DNA of 51,663 nt, from NCBI GenBank assembly GCA_944332555.1, contig CALVKF010000006.1:1-51663 (forward strand), in the 5' to 3' direction. The translations under genes were made by a program, and so were the position numbers. Shown one piece after another: positions 15,928 through 23,243 of the stretch. Every line of letters starts with the position of its first letter. Positions within the stretch are counted from its first letter, which is position 1. The stretch comes from an uncultured Bacilli bacterium. GTDB lineage: Bacteria; Bacillota_I; Bacilli_A; RF39; UBA660. The notes under the pieces were generated by a model. It saw only the letters and a list, made by a program, of their open reading frames with translations, was not told the origin of the DNA and ran no database searches.

Positions 15928-18102
15928 ATGAAGAAAGTATATGAATTAGATTTTAATGGTAGAAAATTAGTTGTTGAAACTGGAGAACTTGCTAAACAAA
16001 CTAATGGTTCAGTATTAGTTCGTTATGGTGATACAGCAGTTTTATCTGTTTGTGTTATGGGGAAAAATATGGTAAGTCAAGACTTTTTCCCACTTACTGT
16101 ATTATATCAAGAAAGATTATATTCAGTAGGTAAAATTCCTGGAGGATTTATTAAAAGAGAAGGTCGTCCTAGTGATGCAGCAACTCTTGCAGCAAGATTA
16201 ATTGATCGCCCAATCAGACCAATGTTTGATGAAAATTTAAGAAATGAAATTCAAGTTATCAATACTGTTTTATCAGTTGATCAAGATAATTCACCAGAAA
16301 TTACAGCCCTTTTTGGTTCATCATTATGTCTTGGAATTAGTAACATTCCCTTTGATGGTCCAGTTGCTGGTGTAATTGTTGGACGAGTTAATGGCGAATT
16401 TGTAATTAATCCAACAGCAGAACAAGCTGAAGTAAGTGATTTAAATTTAACTGTTGCGGGTACAAAAGATGCAATATGCATGGTTGAAGCAGGAGCCAAA
16501 GAATTAAGTGAAGAAGTTATGCTTGATGCTCTAATGTTTGCTCATGAAAATATTAAAGTATTATGTGAATTTGAACAAAAAATTATTGATGAAATAGGAG
16601 TTCCAAAAATTGAACTTGAAAAAGCGGAAATTGATCCGGAATTAGAAAGTGCAGTAAAAGAATATGCAACTAAAGATATGCTGGCTGCTATTCAAATAAA
16701 AGAAAAGCTTGAAAAATATGCAAAAATCGATGAAGTAAAAGAAAATACGATAGAACACTTTAAAGAAGTTTATGCGGATAATGAAGAACTAGATAAAAAA
16801 ATTGCCCAAGTAAGTAAAGTTTTAGTAAGTATTGAAGCTGGGGAAGTAAGAAGATTAATAACTGATGAACATATTCGTCCAGATGGCAGAAAAATGGATG
16901 AAATAAGACCACTTCATGCTGAAGTTGACCTGCTTGCTCGTACTCATGGTTCTGCTTTATTTTCTCGTGGTGAAACTCAAGTACTTGCAACAACCACTTT
17001 AGGAGCCATCGGCGAACACCAAATCCTTGATGGTTTAGGTATTGAAGATTCAAAGAGATTTATGCTTCATTACAATTTCCCACAATTCTCTGTTGGGGAA
17101 GTAGGAAGATATGGTTCTCCTGGTAGAAGAGAAATCGGTCATGGAGCCCTAGGTGAAAGAGCCTTAGCCCAAGTTATTCCAAGTGAAGAAGAATTCCCAT
17201 ATACAATAAGAGTAGTATCAGAAGTACTTGAAAGTAATGGTTCATCAAGCCAAGCAACAATTTGTTCTGGTTGCTTAAGTTTAATGGCTGCAGGTGTTCC
17301 AATAAAAGCACCAGTTGCGGGTATTGCTATGGGGCTTATTACTAGTCCGGATGGCTCTAAATATACAATTCTTACCGATATTCAAGGTTTGGAAGATCAT
17401 ATGGGAGATATGGACTTTAAAGTTGCAGGAACTAGGGATGGTATTACTGCTCTTCAAATGGATATCAAAATTAAAGGTGTAACCAAAGAAATTTTAGGAG
17501 AAGCATTAGCTCAAGCTAAAAAAGCTCGTTTAGAAATCCTTGATGTAATGCATGATGCCATTGCTGAACCACGTAAAGAAGTTAGTAAGTATGCACCAAA
17601 AATTGAAACATTTGAAATTGATCCTGATAAGATTAAAGATGTCATCGGTCGTGGTGGAGATATGATTACCAAAATTATTCTTGAAGCTTCAAATGTGAGT
17701 ACTGTTAATGATAAGGATGCCGTTAAAGTTGATCTTGAGGATGATGGTAGAGTAATTATATATCATACCGATAAAGATATTATTGCTAAAACTCGTAAGA
17801 TGATTGAAGATGTCGTTAGAGTAGTTGAAGATGACAAAATTTATACTGGTAAAGTCACAAAGGTCGAAGATTTCGGTGTATTTGTTGAACTATGGCCAGG
17901 ATGTGAAGGTTTGGTTCATGTATCACAACTTGACCATAAACGCATAGAAAAACCAAGTGATGTTGTATCTGTTGGTGATGAAATAATGGTTAAATCTTTA
18001 GGTTATGATAATCGTGGTAGACTTAATTTATCACGCAAGGAATGTTTGCCAAAACCTGAAAGACGCGAAAAAAAAGATGCCAAGACAAGTAAAAGTAAAT
18101 AG
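15928..18102 (+). CDS. pnp: Polyribonucleotide nucleotidyltransferase (PNPase)
   Basis: This is the phosphorolytic 3'-5' exoribonuclease of RNA turnover, acting as a trimer. The 724 residues hold two RNase PH domains (first: [15 protein letters not shown] and [11 protein letters not shown]; second: [14 protein letters not shown], with [19 protein letters not shown] and the catalytic-region [13 protein letters not shown]), a KH domain with the GxxG loop VIGRGGDMI near residue 570, and an S1 domain ([15 protein letters not shown]) ending in a basic tail. The length and domain order are standard. The 3' end overlaps the DUF1653 gene by 26 bases. Confidence 0.97.
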   Translation: MKKVYELDFNGRKLVVETGELAKQTNGSVLVRYGDTAVLSVCVMGKNMVSQDFFPLTVLYQERLYSVGKIPGGFIKREGRPSDAATLAARLIDRPIRPMFDENLRNEIQVINTVLSVDQDNSPEITALFGSSLCLGISNIPFDGPVAGVIVGRVNGEFVINPTAEQAEVSDLNLTVAGTKDAICMVEAGAKELSEEVMLDALMFAHENIKVLCEFEQKIIDEIGVPKIELEKAEIDPELESAVKEYATKDMLAAIQIKEKLEKYAKIDEVKENTIEHFKEVYADNEELDKKIAQVSKVLVSIEAGEVRRLITDEHIRPDGRKMDEIRPLHAEVDLLARTHGSALFSRGETQVLATTTLGAIGEHQILDGLGIEDSKRFMLHYNFPQFSVGEVGRYGSPGRREIGHGALGERALAQVIPSEEEFPYTIRVVSEVLESNGSSSQATICSGCLSLMAAGVPIKAPVAGIAMGLITSPDGSKYTILTDIQGLEDHMGDMDFKVAGTRDGITALQMDIKIKGVTKEILGEALAQAKKARLEILDVMHDAIAEPRKEVSKYAPKIETFEIDPDKIKDVIGRGGDMITKIILEASNVSTVNDKDAVKVDLEDDGRVIIYHTDKDIIAKTRKMIEDVVRVVEDDKIYTGKVTKVEDFGVFVELWPGCEGLVHVSQLDHKRIEKPSDVVSVGDEIMVKSLGYDNRGRLNLSRKECLPKPERREKKDAKTSKSK

Positions 18103-18307
18103 TCTTTATAAACATTTTAAAGGTCATATCTATAAAGTTATAGCAATAGCTAAAGATAGTGAAGATTTATCACTAAAAGTCGTATATCAAAATGTGGCAA
18201 CTAAAGATATTTGGGTCAGAGACTATAATGAATTTATAAGTTTAGTTGATAAAACTAAATATCCTGATGTTTTACAAAAATATCGTTTTGAAGAAATAGA
18301 TGGTTAA
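18077..18307 (+). CDS. DUF1653 family protein
   Basis: This 76-residue protein fits the DUF1653 pattern: [20 protein letters not shown], then [19 protein letters not shown]. The function is unknown; members are small single-domain beta proteins. I chose ATG 18077 inside the end of pnp because it gives the family's normal length; a longer frame reaching 18005 would run 98 bases through pnp and lacks family similarity. The overlap suggests co-transcription with pnp. It converges with the helicase gene, overlapping its stop by four bases. Confidence 0.8.
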   Translation: MPRQVKVNSLYKHFKGHIYKVIAIAKDSEDLSLKVVYQNVATKDIWVRDYNEFISLVDKTKYPDVLQKYRFEEIDG

Positions 18308-19653
18308 TTTTTAATCATCTTTTTTAATTCCCTAATAAAGACCGATTTATTAAATATTGGTACCATTATATAAACTTTATTTTTAGTTCTAGTTAAAGCA
18401 ACATAAAATAGTCTTCTCTCCTCAGCATAAGCATAAGATTTATCACTAGGATGCATTCCTTCTAAAAGTTTATTATTAACTATCTTATTAGGAAAACCAT
18501 ATACATTATCAACCATATTAATTAGTATCACATTTTCGGCTTCTAATCCCTTAGATGAATGCACAGTTAAATAATTTACCTCATCATCACTATATACTTT
18601 AATATCAAAATTATTTCTTCCTAAAACAAGGACATCTTCATTAATACTTTTTACTTTTTTATAAAGCTTTTTAAAAGTTTTTTTAGGATTTAGATAATAA
18701 ATAAATTCAATCGGTTTATCAATGTGTTTATTACTTATTAAATCTTTTTTTAATTGCCTTTTGTTTTTCATAATAAAAGAGGCAGCAATATTAATAAGTT
18801 CTTGACTATTACGATAAGTATTTTTAAGATATAGTACCCTAGAATTAGGAATAAGTTTAGGAAAATCTAAAAATAAATTTATATCACACCCGGAGAAATG
18901 ATATATTGATTGATAATCATCACCAACAACAAAAAGTGTAGCGTTATTAAGTTCTCTTAATTTATTAACTAAATTAAATCTAATGATAGATGTATCTTGA
19001 AATTCATCAACAATAATAAATTTATATTTATAAAATTTATCTAAAATATTTGTAGCATTAATTATTAAATCATCAAAATCATAAGAATTATTACTCTTAA
19101 GTTCACTCTCATAAACATTTTTAATAATATACATATATTTACTTAAAAATTTATCTTTATGATAATTTTTGATTATATCTTCTTTACTTAAATCATTAGT
19201 TTTATATATCTTTATTATATTTGTAATAACTCTAATAAATTCTTTATATTTATAACTATCTAAAAATTTATTATAGTTACACTCTTTAAAATATTTAAGT
19301 ATTTCTATTTGCATCACTTCATCATTTAATGTATAAAAAAACTCATTAGCTATATATGTTAAATAAGTATCACTTACTAAATTATAAGTAACATTATAAT
19401 CATCTAATATATGCATAGCTAGTTTATGAAAAGTATAAATATCTATATTTTTATCTATTTTCTTTTTTAAATCATCAACACTTTTATTAGTAAATGATAT
19501 AACTAATATTTCATCTTCAGTACAGATATTATTATCTATTAAGTATTCTATTTTTTTGACAATAGTGAATGTTTTACCAGCTCCTGCCCCAGCGATTAGT
19601 AAAGTATTATTAAGTGTTTTTACAGCTTCTAATTGATATTCATCTAATTTCAT
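18304..19653 (-). CDS. Short UvrD/Rep-like superfamily I helicase
   Basis: The 449-residue SF1A helicase has the expected motifs in order: Q motif and Walker A (LDEYQLEAV, then LIAGAGAGKTFTIV, residues 2-30), Ia (LVISFTNKSVDDL), II (FIIVDEFQDTS near 215), III (FVVGDDYQSIYHFSGC), IV (LKNTYRNSQELI), V (LTVHSSKGLEAENVILIN) and VI (RRLFYVALTRTKNKVYI). It is much shorter than UvrD/PcrA (about 700 residues), lacking most of the 1B/2B insertions. It translocates or unwinds DNA with ATP; its biological role is not defined. Confidence 0.88.
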   Translation of the reverse strand: MKLDEYQLEAVKTLNNTLLIAGAGAGKTFTIVKKIEYLIDNNICTEDEILVISFTNKSVDDLKKKIDKNIDIYTFHKLAMHILDDYNVTYNLVSDTYLTYIANEFFYTLNDEVMQIEILKYFKECNYNKFLDSYKYKEFIRVITNIIKIYKTNDLSKEDIIKNYHKDKFLSKYMYIIKNVYESELKSNNSYDFDDLIINATNILDKFYKYKFIIVDEFQDTSIIRFNLVNKLRELNNATLFVVGDDYQSIYHFSGCDINLFLDFPKLIPNSRVLYLKNTYRNSQELINIAASFIMKNKRQLKKDLISNKHIDKPIEFIYYLNPKKTFKKLYKKVKSINEDVLVLGRNNFDIKVYSDDEVNYLTVHSSKGLEAENVILINMVDNVYGFPNKIVNNKLLEGMHPSDKSYAYAEERRLFYVALTRTKNKVYIMVPIFNKSVFIRELKKMIKN

Positions 19654-19700
19654 AATTCCTCTAGTACTTTCAATTTATATAAAAAATTTTCAATTCTATA

Positions 19701-19729
19701 TTGTAATAAAATATAAAATTTGGTATATT
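19701..19729 (+). promoter_or_regulatory. Promoter of short antisense-type RNA
   Basis: TTGTAA (19701-19706), a 17-bp spacer, and TATATT (19724-19729). No coding gene follows for 390 bp on this strand. Confidence 0.55.
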
Positions 19730-19735
19730 ATATAT

Positions 19736-19803
19736 GTAAGTGTTACCCATTGTGGATAGCACCTGCTAAAAACTAGCGGGCACTATTTTCGGTGCCTTTT
19801 TTC
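19736..19803 (+). ncRNA. Short RNA (~68 nt) overlapping the 3' end of a minus-strand peptide gene
   Basis: The promoter at 19701-19729 and a terminator hairpin (GGCAC/GTGCC, 19779-19796, followed by TTTTTT) delimit a transcript of about 68 bases. It contains a second hairpin, CCTGCTA/TAGCGGG. It is transcribed towards, and overlaps, the last six codons and 3' untranslated region of the 28-aa peptide gene on the opposite strand. That is the arrangement of type I toxin-antitoxin loci such as txpA/ratA or fst. No expression data exist, so the antitoxin role is inference. Confidence 0.5.
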
Positions 19804-19869
19804 AATGCTTTTATCTAAAAGATAAAACAACACGATTATTACAAATTGGTTAAATAAATAACTATCCAT
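19783..19869 (-). CDS. 28-aa hydrophobic peptide, type I toxin-like or small membrane protein
   Basis: A 28-codon frame starts at ATG 19869 with a good ribosome site (GAAAGGA, six bases upstream) and ends at TAG. The peptide has a short polar start (MDSYLFNQ), a hydrophobic helix FVIIVLFYLL, and a basic tail DKSIEKRHRK: the single membrane span plus charged C-terminus typical of type I toxins and other bacterial micro-proteins. An in-frame ATG six codons upstream is less well placed. Its mRNA has an untranslated leader of about 95 bases. TGGATAG at the start codon is complementary to CTATCCA in the 3' untranslated region, a possible self-inhibiting fold. Spo0A-like boxes lie upstream of the promoter. 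Confidence 0.5.
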   Translation of the reverse strand: MDSYLFNQFVIIVLFYLLDKSIEKRHRK

Positions 19870-19968
19870 AGTTTTTCCTTTCTCCATCACTCTCAAAGGC
19901 ACAAAAACCCCTGATGCCAGTCGAATACTCAGCCAAACAGACACTCCCACTTTGAGTAACAGTTATCT

Positions 19969-20037
19969 ATTATAATGGTTATTTTTCTATTTGCAAGCGA
20001 TTCGACATTAATCGACAAAACAATAAAAAATTCGACA
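19969..20037 (-). promoter_or_regulatory. Minus-strand promoter with three Spo0A-like boxes
   Basis: The minus strand has TTGCAA (19991-19996), a 16-bp spacer and TATAAT (19969-19974). Directly upstream are TGTCGAA (20001-20007), TGTCGAT (20011-20017) and TGTCGAA (20031-20037), all in the same orientation and spaced by 10 and 20 bp, i.e. on one face of the helix. TGTCGAA is the core of the Spo0A box in Bacillus, and boxes next to the -35 element are usual for Spo0A-activated promoters. Confidence 0.55.
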
Positions 20038-20123
20038 AAAAGTTATATGTAAATCAAAAATGTATAGCAATTAATTTATTGAATAAATTTTAAAAGATGC
20101 TATAATATTTAAAGAGGTATATT

Positions 20124-21266
20124 ATGAAGTTTAATACAATATTAGAAATAGATTTAAAAAAATTATATGATAATGCAAGTATTCTTGCTAAAAGTTATAG
20201 TGATTATGAATATATTTTTGCAAATCTTAAAGATAATGCATATGGTATGGGATTAAAAATAGTTAATACCCTAGCTAGTGCAGGGGTTAATTATTGCTTG
20301 GTGGGCCCTATACAAGATGCTATTTTAGTTAGAAGATTTAATCCCGATATTAAAATCCTGGTTAATTATTATGTTGATATAGATAATGTTTATGATGCTA
20401 TAAATAATAATATTGCTCTAACCATACCTAGTCTAGATTATCTAAAAAAGATTAATGAATTAAAACTTAAAGATGATTTAGTCTTGCATATTTTAATTGA
20501 TAATTCATCTAATAAAATGGGTATAAGTAGTAAAGCACAGTTAGATGAAGCAATTAATATAATTGATAATAATGAACATTTAATAATTGAAGGGTTTTAT
20601 TCTGATTTAACTAGTATAGGTATTGAAGATGAATTTTACTATCATCAAGTTAATCAGTTTTATAGTCTTATTAGTGAGTACTTAGATAGAAATTTAATTA
20701 TTCATTTAAATGAACCATTAATGTATCATAAAAAACTAGATTATGTAAGTGGTATAAGATTTGATTTATCTTTAGTTGGTATTGAAGAAAATGTTAATGA
20801 GGGCTTACTTACCAACTTAAAAATTAAAAGCATTGAGAAAAAATATGGTGATTTAGAATTTCCTAATATTGATTTAAAACTTATATTTTCTATAACTAGT
20901 GAGGTTATGCAAACGGGTCACATTTCTAAAGGTGATTTAATTGGCAGAAACTATATTGCTAAAGAAGATATGGATATTGCAGTAATTCCAATTGGTCATA
21001 AAGATGGTATTACTAAAGCAATTAAGTTTGTGGGCATTAATAATTACAAAAGAGATATTATTGCTGATGATATTGATCATATAATAGTTAGTGCTAGTGA
21101 TGTATCTATTCATGATAAAGTATATATTGTTAATGAAGAGCGAGAAATATATGACTTTTTAACTATTTTAAAAACTAATAGATATTATTTAATGAGTGTT
21201 TTAAATAGAAATTTAAGTAAAATATATATAAATGATGATTATGAAAAGAGGGATAGTTATTTATGA
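20124..21266 (+). CDS. Alanine-racemase-fold protein, catalytic tyrosine missing
   Basis: The 380-residue protein has the two-domain layout of PLP-dependent alanine racemases. The PLP lysine motif is kept (LKDNAYGMG near residue 37), as is the IPIG-DG segment near 290. However, the stretch that normally reads GYGG or SYG, carrying the second catalytic base (Tyr265 in Geobacillus Alr), reads LIGRN here with two residues fewer, and the conserved GYADG is GHKDG. The motif DTGMxRLG is DNSSNKMG. It may bind PLP without racemising alanine, or act on another substrate. ATG 20124 follows GAGGT. It overlaps the Nudix gene by four bases. Confidence 0.75.
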   Translation: MKFNTILEIDLKKLYDNASILAKSYSDYEYIFANLKDNAYGMGLKIVNTLASAGVNYCLVGPIQDAILVRRFNPDIKILVNYYVDIDNVYDAINNNIALTIPSLDYLKKINELKLKDDLVLHILIDNSSNKMGISSKAQLDEAINIIDNNEHLIIEGFYSDLTSIGIEDEFYYHQVNQFYSLISEYLDRNLIIHLNEPLMYHKKLDYVSGIRFDLSLVGIEENVNEGLLTNLKIKSIEKKYGDLEFPNIDLKLIFSITSEVMQTGHISKGDLIGRNYIAKEDMDIAVIPIGHKDGITKAIKFVGINNYKRDIIADDIDHIIVSASDVSIHDKVYIVNEEREIYDFLTILKTNRYYLMSVLNRNLSKIYINDDYEKRDSYL

Positions 21267-21679
21267 TGCAAAAAGTAGTAGGGATAGCTTTTATAGAAGA
21301 TGGTAAGTTATTAATTGTTCAGTCCCATAAAAGTAGTAAAACAAATTCTTGGACTTTAGTTGGTGGAGGAGTAGAAGTTGGAGAAACTTTAATTGAAGCT
21401 GCAATAAGAGAAGTAAGCGAAGAGATTCATAATAATTTTACAATATCGGAAAGTGACTTGGAACAACTTTTTACTTTTTCGGAACATGCTGCGAGTGATC
21501 CGAATAAAATGATAGAGATGACTATATTTATTTGTCATAAAAAAATTGATGTGGAACTTACTACTAATGCAGAGATTTTACATTACCATTGGTATAAATT
21601 AGGGGATGATTTAAACATATCCGCATCAATTAAAGACCATTTTTTACCATATGCTATAAAAAATAACCTAATTTATTAA
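21263..21679 (+). CDS. Nudix hydrolase
   Basis: The 138-residue Nudix-fold protein has a complete Nudix box, GGGVEVGETLIEAAIREVSE followed by E, matching GX5EX7REUXEEXGU at about residues 30-53. Such enzymes hydrolyse nucleoside diphosphate derivatives (NTPs, dinucleoside polyphosphates, NDP-sugars). The substrate cannot be read from this sequence. It is translationally coupled to the alanine-racemase-like gene through an ATGA overlap, so the two probably form a small operon. Confidence 0.88.
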   Translation: MMQKVVGIAFIEDGKLLIVQSHKSSKTNSWTLVGGGVEVGETLIEAAIREVSEEIHNNFTISESDLEQLFTFSEHAASDPNKMIEMTIFICHKKIDVELTTNAEILHYHWYKLGDDLNISASIKDHFLPYAIKNNLIY

Positions 21680-21749
21680 AAAAAGTTCAAAAAACCATTG
21701 CAAAACTCTTAATGATTTGATATAATTTGAAATGTCATCAGGAGTTAAT

Positions 21750-21826
21750 GGGCGCTTAGCTCAGTTGGTTAGAGCACCTGCCTTACAAGCAGGGGGTCAT
21801 AGGTTCGAGTCCTATAGCGCCCACCA
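21750..21826 (+). tRNA. tRNA-Val (anticodon TAC)
   Basis: A full cloverleaf: acceptor GGGCGCT/AGCGCCC, anticodon loop CTTACAA, T-loop TTCGAGT, encoded CCA. It is the first of five tRNA genes in a cluster. Confidence 0.97.
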
Positions 21827-21839
21827 TTTTATTTTATAC

Positions 21840-22149
21840 GCCGACATAGCGTAACTGGCAGCGCAACTGACTTGTGGGATAGAGACGATTAGTCACTTGA
21901 ACTATCTTGCACCCTTAGTTGGAAACAATTAAGGTGGACATCGCTAATTCGGGGAAAACTAAGTAAACAATAGTTTATATGTCAATCCCGAGCTAGGTTG
22001 ATACCGAGTGTAGAGACTTTATACGATGAACCTAAGTTCTTATGAATATGGTTAAGAGAAAGTCCAGACTACAAACACATTAAGTGGTAGTGAAAACTAT
22101 AGTAGTATGAATCAGTAGGTTGGGAGTTCGACTCTCTCTGTCGGCACCA
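21840..22149 (+). tRNA. tRNA-Thr (anticodon TGT) interrupted by a group I intron
   Basis: The exons are 21840-21875 and 22110-22149. Spliced, they give acceptor GCCGACA/TGTCGGC, anticodon stem ACTGA/TCAGT with loop CTTGTAA (anticodon TGT), T-stem GGGAG/CTCTC, and encoded CCA, 76 bases in total. The anticodon arm and variable region are very close to the tRNA-Thr(UGU) of Bacillus subtilis as I remember it. The insertion is after the third anticodon base, U36, and the intron ends in G, as required for group I splicing. Confidence 0.9.
21876..22109 (+). ncRNA. Group I intron (IC3-like, 234 nt, no endonuclease ORF)
   Basis: The self-splicing intron core is recognisable. P/Q-like segments are AATTCGGGGAAAACTAA and CAATCCCGAGCTAGG. 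R is GTGTAGAGACT, and S is AAGAGAAAGTCC, carrying the P7 strands and guanosine site. These closely follow the layout of the cyanobacterial tRNA-Leu(UAA) intron (AATTCAGGGAAACC, GGCAATCCTGAGCC, GTGCAGAGACT, AGAGTCC). The 5' exon ends in U and the intron in G. I could not settle the P1 pairing by eye. No open reading frame of note is inside. Confidence 0.88.
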
Positions 22150-22152
22150 TTT

Positions 22153-22236
22153 GGGGAGATAGCGAAGTGGTCAAACGCGGCAGACTGTAAATCTGTTCCT
22201 TCGGGTTCTGTGGTTCAAATCCACATCTCCCCACCA
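22153..22236 (+). tRNA. tRNA-Tyr (anticodon GTA)
   Basis: Class II tRNA with a long variable arm: acceptor GGGGAGA/TCTCCCC, anticodon region GACTGTAAATC, variable stem around CCTTCGGG, encoded CCA. Confidence 0.97.
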
Positions 22237-22243
22237 TTTTTAT

Positions 22244-22319
22244 TGCCTCGTAGCCAAGTGGTAAGGCATCAGACTTTGACTCTGACATTCCGCTGGTTCG
22301 AACCCAGCCGAGGCAGCCA
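22244..22319 (+). tRNA. tRNA-Gln (anticodon TTG)
   Basis: Acceptor TGCCTCG/CGAGGCA with a U1-A72 pair and G discriminator as usual for tRNA-Gln, anticodon loop CTTTGAC, encoded CCA. Confidence 0.96.
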
Positions 22320-22337
22320 TTTATTTTTTTATATATT

Positions 22338-22413
22338 GGTTCGTTAGCTCAGTAGGTAGAGCATTTGACTTTTAATCAAAGGGTCTTGGGTTCGAATCCC
22401 AAACGAGCCACCA
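22338..22413 (+). tRNA. tRNA-Lys (anticodon TTT)
   Basis: Acceptor GGTTCGT/ACGAGCC, anticodon stem TTTGA/TCAAA with loop CTTTTAA, encoded CCA. It is the last gene of the cluster. Confidence 0.97.
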
Positions 22414-22419
22414 TTATAA

Positions 22420-22455
22420 GCAATAAAACCCGTATTTTCGGGGTTTTTTATTGTC
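22420..22455 (+). terminator. Terminator of the tRNA cluster
   Basis: CAATAAAACCCG pairs with CGGGGTTTTTTATTG across a short loop, giving a long AT-flanked stem with a T run. Confidence 0.85.
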
Positions 22456-22465
22456 TAAATTTCCC

Positions 22466-22501
22466 ATATTTTCTATATTTTCTATATTTTCTATATTTTT
22501 T
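22466..22501. repeat. 9-bp tandem repeat, four copies
   Basis: Three exact copies of ATATTTTCT and a fourth variant (ATATTTTTT) in a noncoding stretch between the tRNA terminator and the toxin terminator. It is probably slippage-prone filler. Confidence 0.8.
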
Positions 22502-22514
22502 ATATATTTCGGAG

Positions 22515-22545
22515 TAAAAACGGAGTAAAAATTACTCCGTTTTTA
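22515..22545 (-). terminator. Terminator of the toxin gene
   Basis: A perfect 14-bp inverted repeat (TAAAAACGGAGTAA and its complement) with a 3-base loop lies ten bases after the toxin stop codon. The left arm is also part of an 11-bp direct repeat (CGGAGTAAAAA at 22510 and 22521). Confidence 0.8.
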
Positions 22546-22554
22546 TAGTTTCTT

Positions 22555-22926
22555 TTATTTTAAAATATTTTTTAAATATTTAGTTGCCTTTGTTGTTAAT
22601 AATTTAATGTTTTTATTATTTAAAATAGTATTTTTGTGATATTTATTTAGTAGTCTTTTAACTGATATACTTCGCATTTGATCTAATAAAGCAATGGAAT
22701 CAGTTTGGTCTATATATACAAGATTTTGATATTTGAGTTCTAAATAATTTCTTGAATTAAAATCTTTAATGGTTTTAAAATGCTTTACTTTAGGACTAGT
22801 AAGTGGTATACAAAACACCATGTTATTTATTCCGGGTATTTTAAATATAATGCCTAAATGAATATTATTAATTTCTGAACCTTTATTACCACTAAAATCA
22901 ATATTATATATCTCTCCATTTACCAT
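22555..22926 (-). CDS. MazF/PemK-fold endoribonuclease toxin, probable type III system toxin
   Basis: The 123-residue protein has the MazF/Kid fold signature: GEIYNIDFSGNKGSE, HLGIIFKIPG, VFCIPLTSPK, and the C-terminal DQMRSISVKRL. This fold is shared by type II MazF/PemK and the type III toxins ToxN, AbiQ, CptN and TenpN, which cut RNA and are held by repeat RNAs. No MazE-like gene precedes it. Upstream on its strand are a promoter, two structured RNA repeats, and a hairpin before the ribosome site AGGAGG, which is the type III layout. The length is short for ToxN but reasonable for a minimal member. The family within type III is not settled. Confidence 0.75.
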   Translation of the reverse strand: MVNGEIYNIDFSGNKGSEINNIHLGIIFKIPGINNMVFCIPLTSPKVKHFKTIKDFNSRNYLELKYQNLVYIDQTDSIALLDQMRSISVKRLLNKYHKNTILNNKNIKLLTTKATKYLKNILK

Positions 22927-22946
22927 ACAAACCTCCTGATATATAA

Positions 22947-22977
22947 ATAGGAAACCCTATATAATAGAGTTTCCTAT
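22947..22977 (-). terminator. Hairpin between RNA repeats and toxin gene
   Basis: Two 14-base arms (22947-22960 and 22964-22977) pair with one wobble around a 3-base loop. No full T run follows on the minus strand, so read-through into the toxin gene is expected, as in type III loci where the terminator sets the RNA:toxin ratio. Confidence 0.7.
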
Positions 22978-22979
22978 AA

Positions 22980-23107
22980 CAAGAATAGACTAATATGTTC
23001 CTCGAAATTAATCTTCACAACGCTATTCATCGATGAAATTATTTGGTTGACTAATATGTTCCTCGAAATTAATCTTCTCAATGCAACCAATTATATAATT
23101 TCCATGT
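22980..23107 (-). ncRNA. Tandem-repeat RNA, putative type III antitoxin
   Basis: Two 36-base copies (23049-23084 and 22988-23023, 34 of 36 identical, period 61) are transcribed ahead of the toxin. The bases flanking each copy differ between copies yet still pair: TTGGTTG with CAACCAA around the first (7 bp), and GAATAG with CTATTC around the second (6 bp). Such compensatory change supports a folded RNA unit rather than a protein or operator repeat. The role as antitoxin is inferred from position and the toxin's fold. Confidence 0.65.
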
Positions 23108-23113
23108 GAATTT

Positions 23114-23156
23114 AATATACCACACTTTTGTTAGAAAGTCAACCTTGACTTTCTAA
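23114..23156 (-). promoter_or_regulatory. Promoter of the type III-like locus with a 26-bp palindrome over the -35 box
   Basis: On the minus strand TTGACT (23137-23142), a 17-bp spacer, and TATATT (23114-23119). The -35 box lies within a perfect palindrome of two 12-bp arms (TTAGAAAGTCAA) separated by CC (23131-23156), a probable operator for a dimeric regulator. Confidence 0.65.
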
Positions 23157-23243
23157 TTTATTATATGCAATTTGAATAAATTAATGCATTATTTCTGTTG
23201 CACATTTTATTAAATTATGTAATAATATTGACGAGGTGGAAAA

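Noticed and set aside
22120-22347. 75-residue open frame over the tRNA cluster
   Set aside because: It spans tRNA-Thr exon 2, tRNA-Tyr, tRNA-Gln and part of tRNA spacer; the codons are tRNA sequence and no ribosome site exists.
22988-23084. CRISPR-like repeats
   Set aside because: Only two copies, with structured compensating flanks and no cas genes; the layout before a MazF-fold toxin fits a type III antitoxin RNA better.
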